A stretch of 5,931 nt of DNA from Deltaproteobacteria bacterium (GTDB lineage Bacteria; Desulfobacterota; DSM-4660; Desulfatiglandales; B25-G16). The notes under the pieces were generated by a model. It searched no databases and had not been told where the DNA came from. It saw only the letters and a program-made list of their open reading frames with translations. Positions 4,986 through 5,931 of this stretch are shown here, in pieces. The position numbers and the translations under genes were made by a program. The stretch lies in contig JAFDDS010000070.1 in assembly GCA_019310745.1 (NCBI GenBank), forward strand, positions 1 to 5,931. Reading direction: 5' to 3'. Every line of letters starts with the position of its first letter. Positions within the stretch are counted from its first letter, which is position 1.

Positions 4986-5354
4986 TTATATTTTTTTAGG
5001 CGTCTGCGCCTTTGATATCTTTCTCGTTTCTTTTTTTAGTCTATTAATCTTCCTCCTCAATATATGAACCATCCGCTTATCTCTTGCCTTCCTTGCTTCT
5101 TTTCTTTCAACCTTAAGCGCTATAATCTTTTCTTTAAGTTCTTTAACAGTGACAGCTTCCTTTTCAATCTTTTCCTTTGGGGCCTTCTCTTTTTTAATCC
5201 CCTTTGCATCTTTAATTGCCGCTAATAACTCTGCCTTTTTCATTGCATGAATACCAACCAAGTCAGTGCTTTCAGCGGCTACCTCTTTTAACTCCTTAAC
5301 GGTCATTCGATCTAAATCCTTTCCCTTGCTTTCCTCTTTTTTCTCTGCACCCAT
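4986..5354 (-). CDS. Small lysine-rich protein with Rho_N (SAP-like) N-terminal domain
   Basis: A 122-residue, strongly basic protein with no signal peptide or membrane segment. Residues ~13-50 (DLDRMTVKELKEVA through MKKAELLAAIKDAKG) look like the Rho termination factor N-terminal / SAP-type helix-extended-helix fold, a small nucleic-acid-binding module. A lysine/glutamate linker (~51-67) leads to a second segment (68-113). That segment begins again with TVKELKE, identical to residues 18-24, and continues as charged helices (KVERKEARKARDKRM, ILRRKINRLKKETRK). This resembles the two-helix hairpin of ribosomal protein L29, by eye only. It lacks the rest of Rho, so it is not the termination factor. 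I recall similar proteins in Desulfobacterota annotated only by the Rho_N domain. The ATG at 5354 has a strong ribosome binding site. It follows slipin by 15 bp and is followed by a probable terminator. Binding to nucleic acid is inference; the function is unknown. Confidence 0.8.
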   Translation of the reverse strand: MGAEKKEESKGKDLDRMTVKELKEVAAESTDLVGIHAMKKAELLAAIKDAKGIKKEKAPKEKIEKEAVTVKELKEKIIALKVERKEARKARDKRMVHILRRKINRLKKETRKISKAQTPKKI

Positions 5355-5360
5355 ATTTAT

Positions 5361-5366
5361 CTCCTT
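5361..5366 (-). promoter_or_regulatory. Ribosome binding site of the Rho_N-like gene
   Basis: AAGGAG on the minus strand, 6 bases before the ATG at 5354, inside the 15-base gap after the slipin stop codon. It is a near-ideal Shine-Dalgarno sequence and confirms that this small frame is translated and coupled to slipin. Confidence 0.75.
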
Positions 5367-5369
5367 ACA

Positions 5370-5931
5370 TTACTCCTTCTTAAAAAATGGTTTAAATAGA
5401 TCAATTGGAATTGGAAACAGTGTAGTTGAGTTGTTCTCGGCTGAAACCTCCCGTAGTGTTTGAAGGTATCGTAACTGTAGAGCAACCGGAAAATCTTCTA
5501 TCGTTTTAGCTGCCTCTGCCAGTTTGCCAGCAGCCTGAGCCTCCCCTTCAGCATTAATAACCTTTGCCCTTCTCTCTCTTTCAGCCTCTGCCTGCTTTGC
5601 CATAGCCCTCTGCATCTCCTGGGGAAGATCAATATGTTTTACCTCCACATTAGAGACCTTGATCCCCCAGGGATCAGTATGCTTATCAAGTATTTCCTGC
5701 AAGGTTGCATTTATCTTGTCTCGCTCTGATAAAAGCTCATCTAACTCCACCTGTCCGCACACACTTCTTAGGGTTGTCTGGGCAAGCTGTGAGGTAGCAA
5801 ATAGGTAATTCTCTACCACAATAACAGCATTGCTTGGATCCATGACCCTAAAATAGATAACCGCATTCACCTTAATGGAGACATTATCCTTTGTGATGAC
5901 ATCCTGGGGAGGAACATCCATGGCCACAAGG
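5370..5931 (-). CDS. Slipin / stomatin-like SPFH (band 7) protein, 5' end outside the window
   Basis: The C-terminal 186 residues of a slipin-type membrane scaffold protein. The frame is still open at the window edge; the first visible codons read [11 protein letters not shown], internal family sequence, so the GTG at 5927 is not the start. Visible parts, numbered from that GTG codon, are the core of the SPFH domain ([15 protein letters not shown] at ~14-28; [18 protein letters not shown] at 39-56; [13 protein letters not shown] at 61-73; [17 protein letters not shown] at 86-102). A charged alanine-rich helix follows (~104-141, [19 protein letters not shown]), which drives oligomerisation in the family. 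The tail [13 protein letters not shown] at 165-177 is typical of slipins. The N-terminal membrane anchor would lie beyond 5931. Slipins often sit beside an NfeD-type membrane protease gene; if present it would be to the right of the window. The Rho_N-like gene follows after 15 bp. Confidence 0.93.
   Translation of the reverse strand, partial: LVAMDVPPQDVITKDNVSIKVNAVIYFRVMDPSNAVIVVENYLFATSQLAQTTLRSVCGQVELDELLSERDKINATLQEILDKHTDPWGIKVSNVEVKHIDLPQEMQRAMAKQAEAERERRAKVINAEGEAQAAGKLAEAAKTIEDFPVALQLRYLQTLREVSAENNSTTLFPIPIDLFKPFFKKE

Noticed and set aside
4997..5012. AGGCG...CGCCT hairpin near the end of the Rho_N-like gene
   Set aside because: It lies inside the coding sequence and is followed on the gene strand by an A-run instead of a T-run. 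The structure at 4904-4962 is a better terminator.
4813..5067. 84-codon plus-strand open frame between ispD and slipin
   Set aside because: It is antisense to the end of the Rho_N-like gene, has no ribosome binding site, and its hydrophobic look comes from reading lysine codons backwards and repeat DNA.

Overview
The window looks like bacterial chromosome, moderately AT-rich by eye, with six protein-coding genes. They are separated by unusually repeat-laden spacers. The gene content is that of a Gram-negative-type bacterium using the MEP isoprenoid pathway and making modified tetrapyrroles. The fused CobA-HemD, the small Rho_N-like basic protein and the short interspersed repeats remind me most of Desulfobacterota, or of Nitrospirota or Planctomycetota lineages known largely from metagenomes. 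That placement is an impression from gene content and is weak.

Layout. A single plus-strand gene (110-877) encodes a CysQ/inositol-monophosphatase-family phosphatase. Its last ~25 codons appear displaced into another frame, ending at 929. From 930 to 1181 lies a convergent spacer made largely of short repeats, including a GC-rich hairpin with two competing stems. Everything else is on the minus strand. Read in the direction of transcription from the right edge, it runs: a slipin/stomatin-like SPFH protein (5' end outside the window); a 122-residue lysine-rich Rho_N-type protein 15 bp behind it with a strong ribosome binding site; a probable intrinsic terminator (4904-4962); a ~300 bp spacer with degenerate repeats; ispD; a ~280 bp spacer with three repeat families; hemC; and 14 bp later a fused cobA-hemD.

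How the genes work together. HemC turns porphobilinogen into hydroxymethylbilane. The HemD half of the fusion closes it to uroporphyrinogen III, and the CobA half methylates that to precorrin-2, so two adjacent genes carry the pathway to the siroheme/cobalamin branch. CysQ usually removes 3'-phosphoadenosine 5'-phosphate, a by-product of sulfate assimilation. Siroheme is the cofactor of sulfite reductase, so a sulfur-metabolism link is possible but is inference. IspD (MEP pathway) shares the strand, but its spacers suggest separate transcription. Slipin and the Rho_N-like protein form a two-gene unit that ends in its own terminator.

I see no phage, transposase, CRISPR array, RNA gene or defence system. 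The most interesting content is the spacer DNA: at least three short repeat families recur between unrelated genes and abut one another as a mosaic. The other points worth checking are the apparent 3' frameshift in the phosphatase gene and the Rho_N-like protein with a possible L29-like second half.
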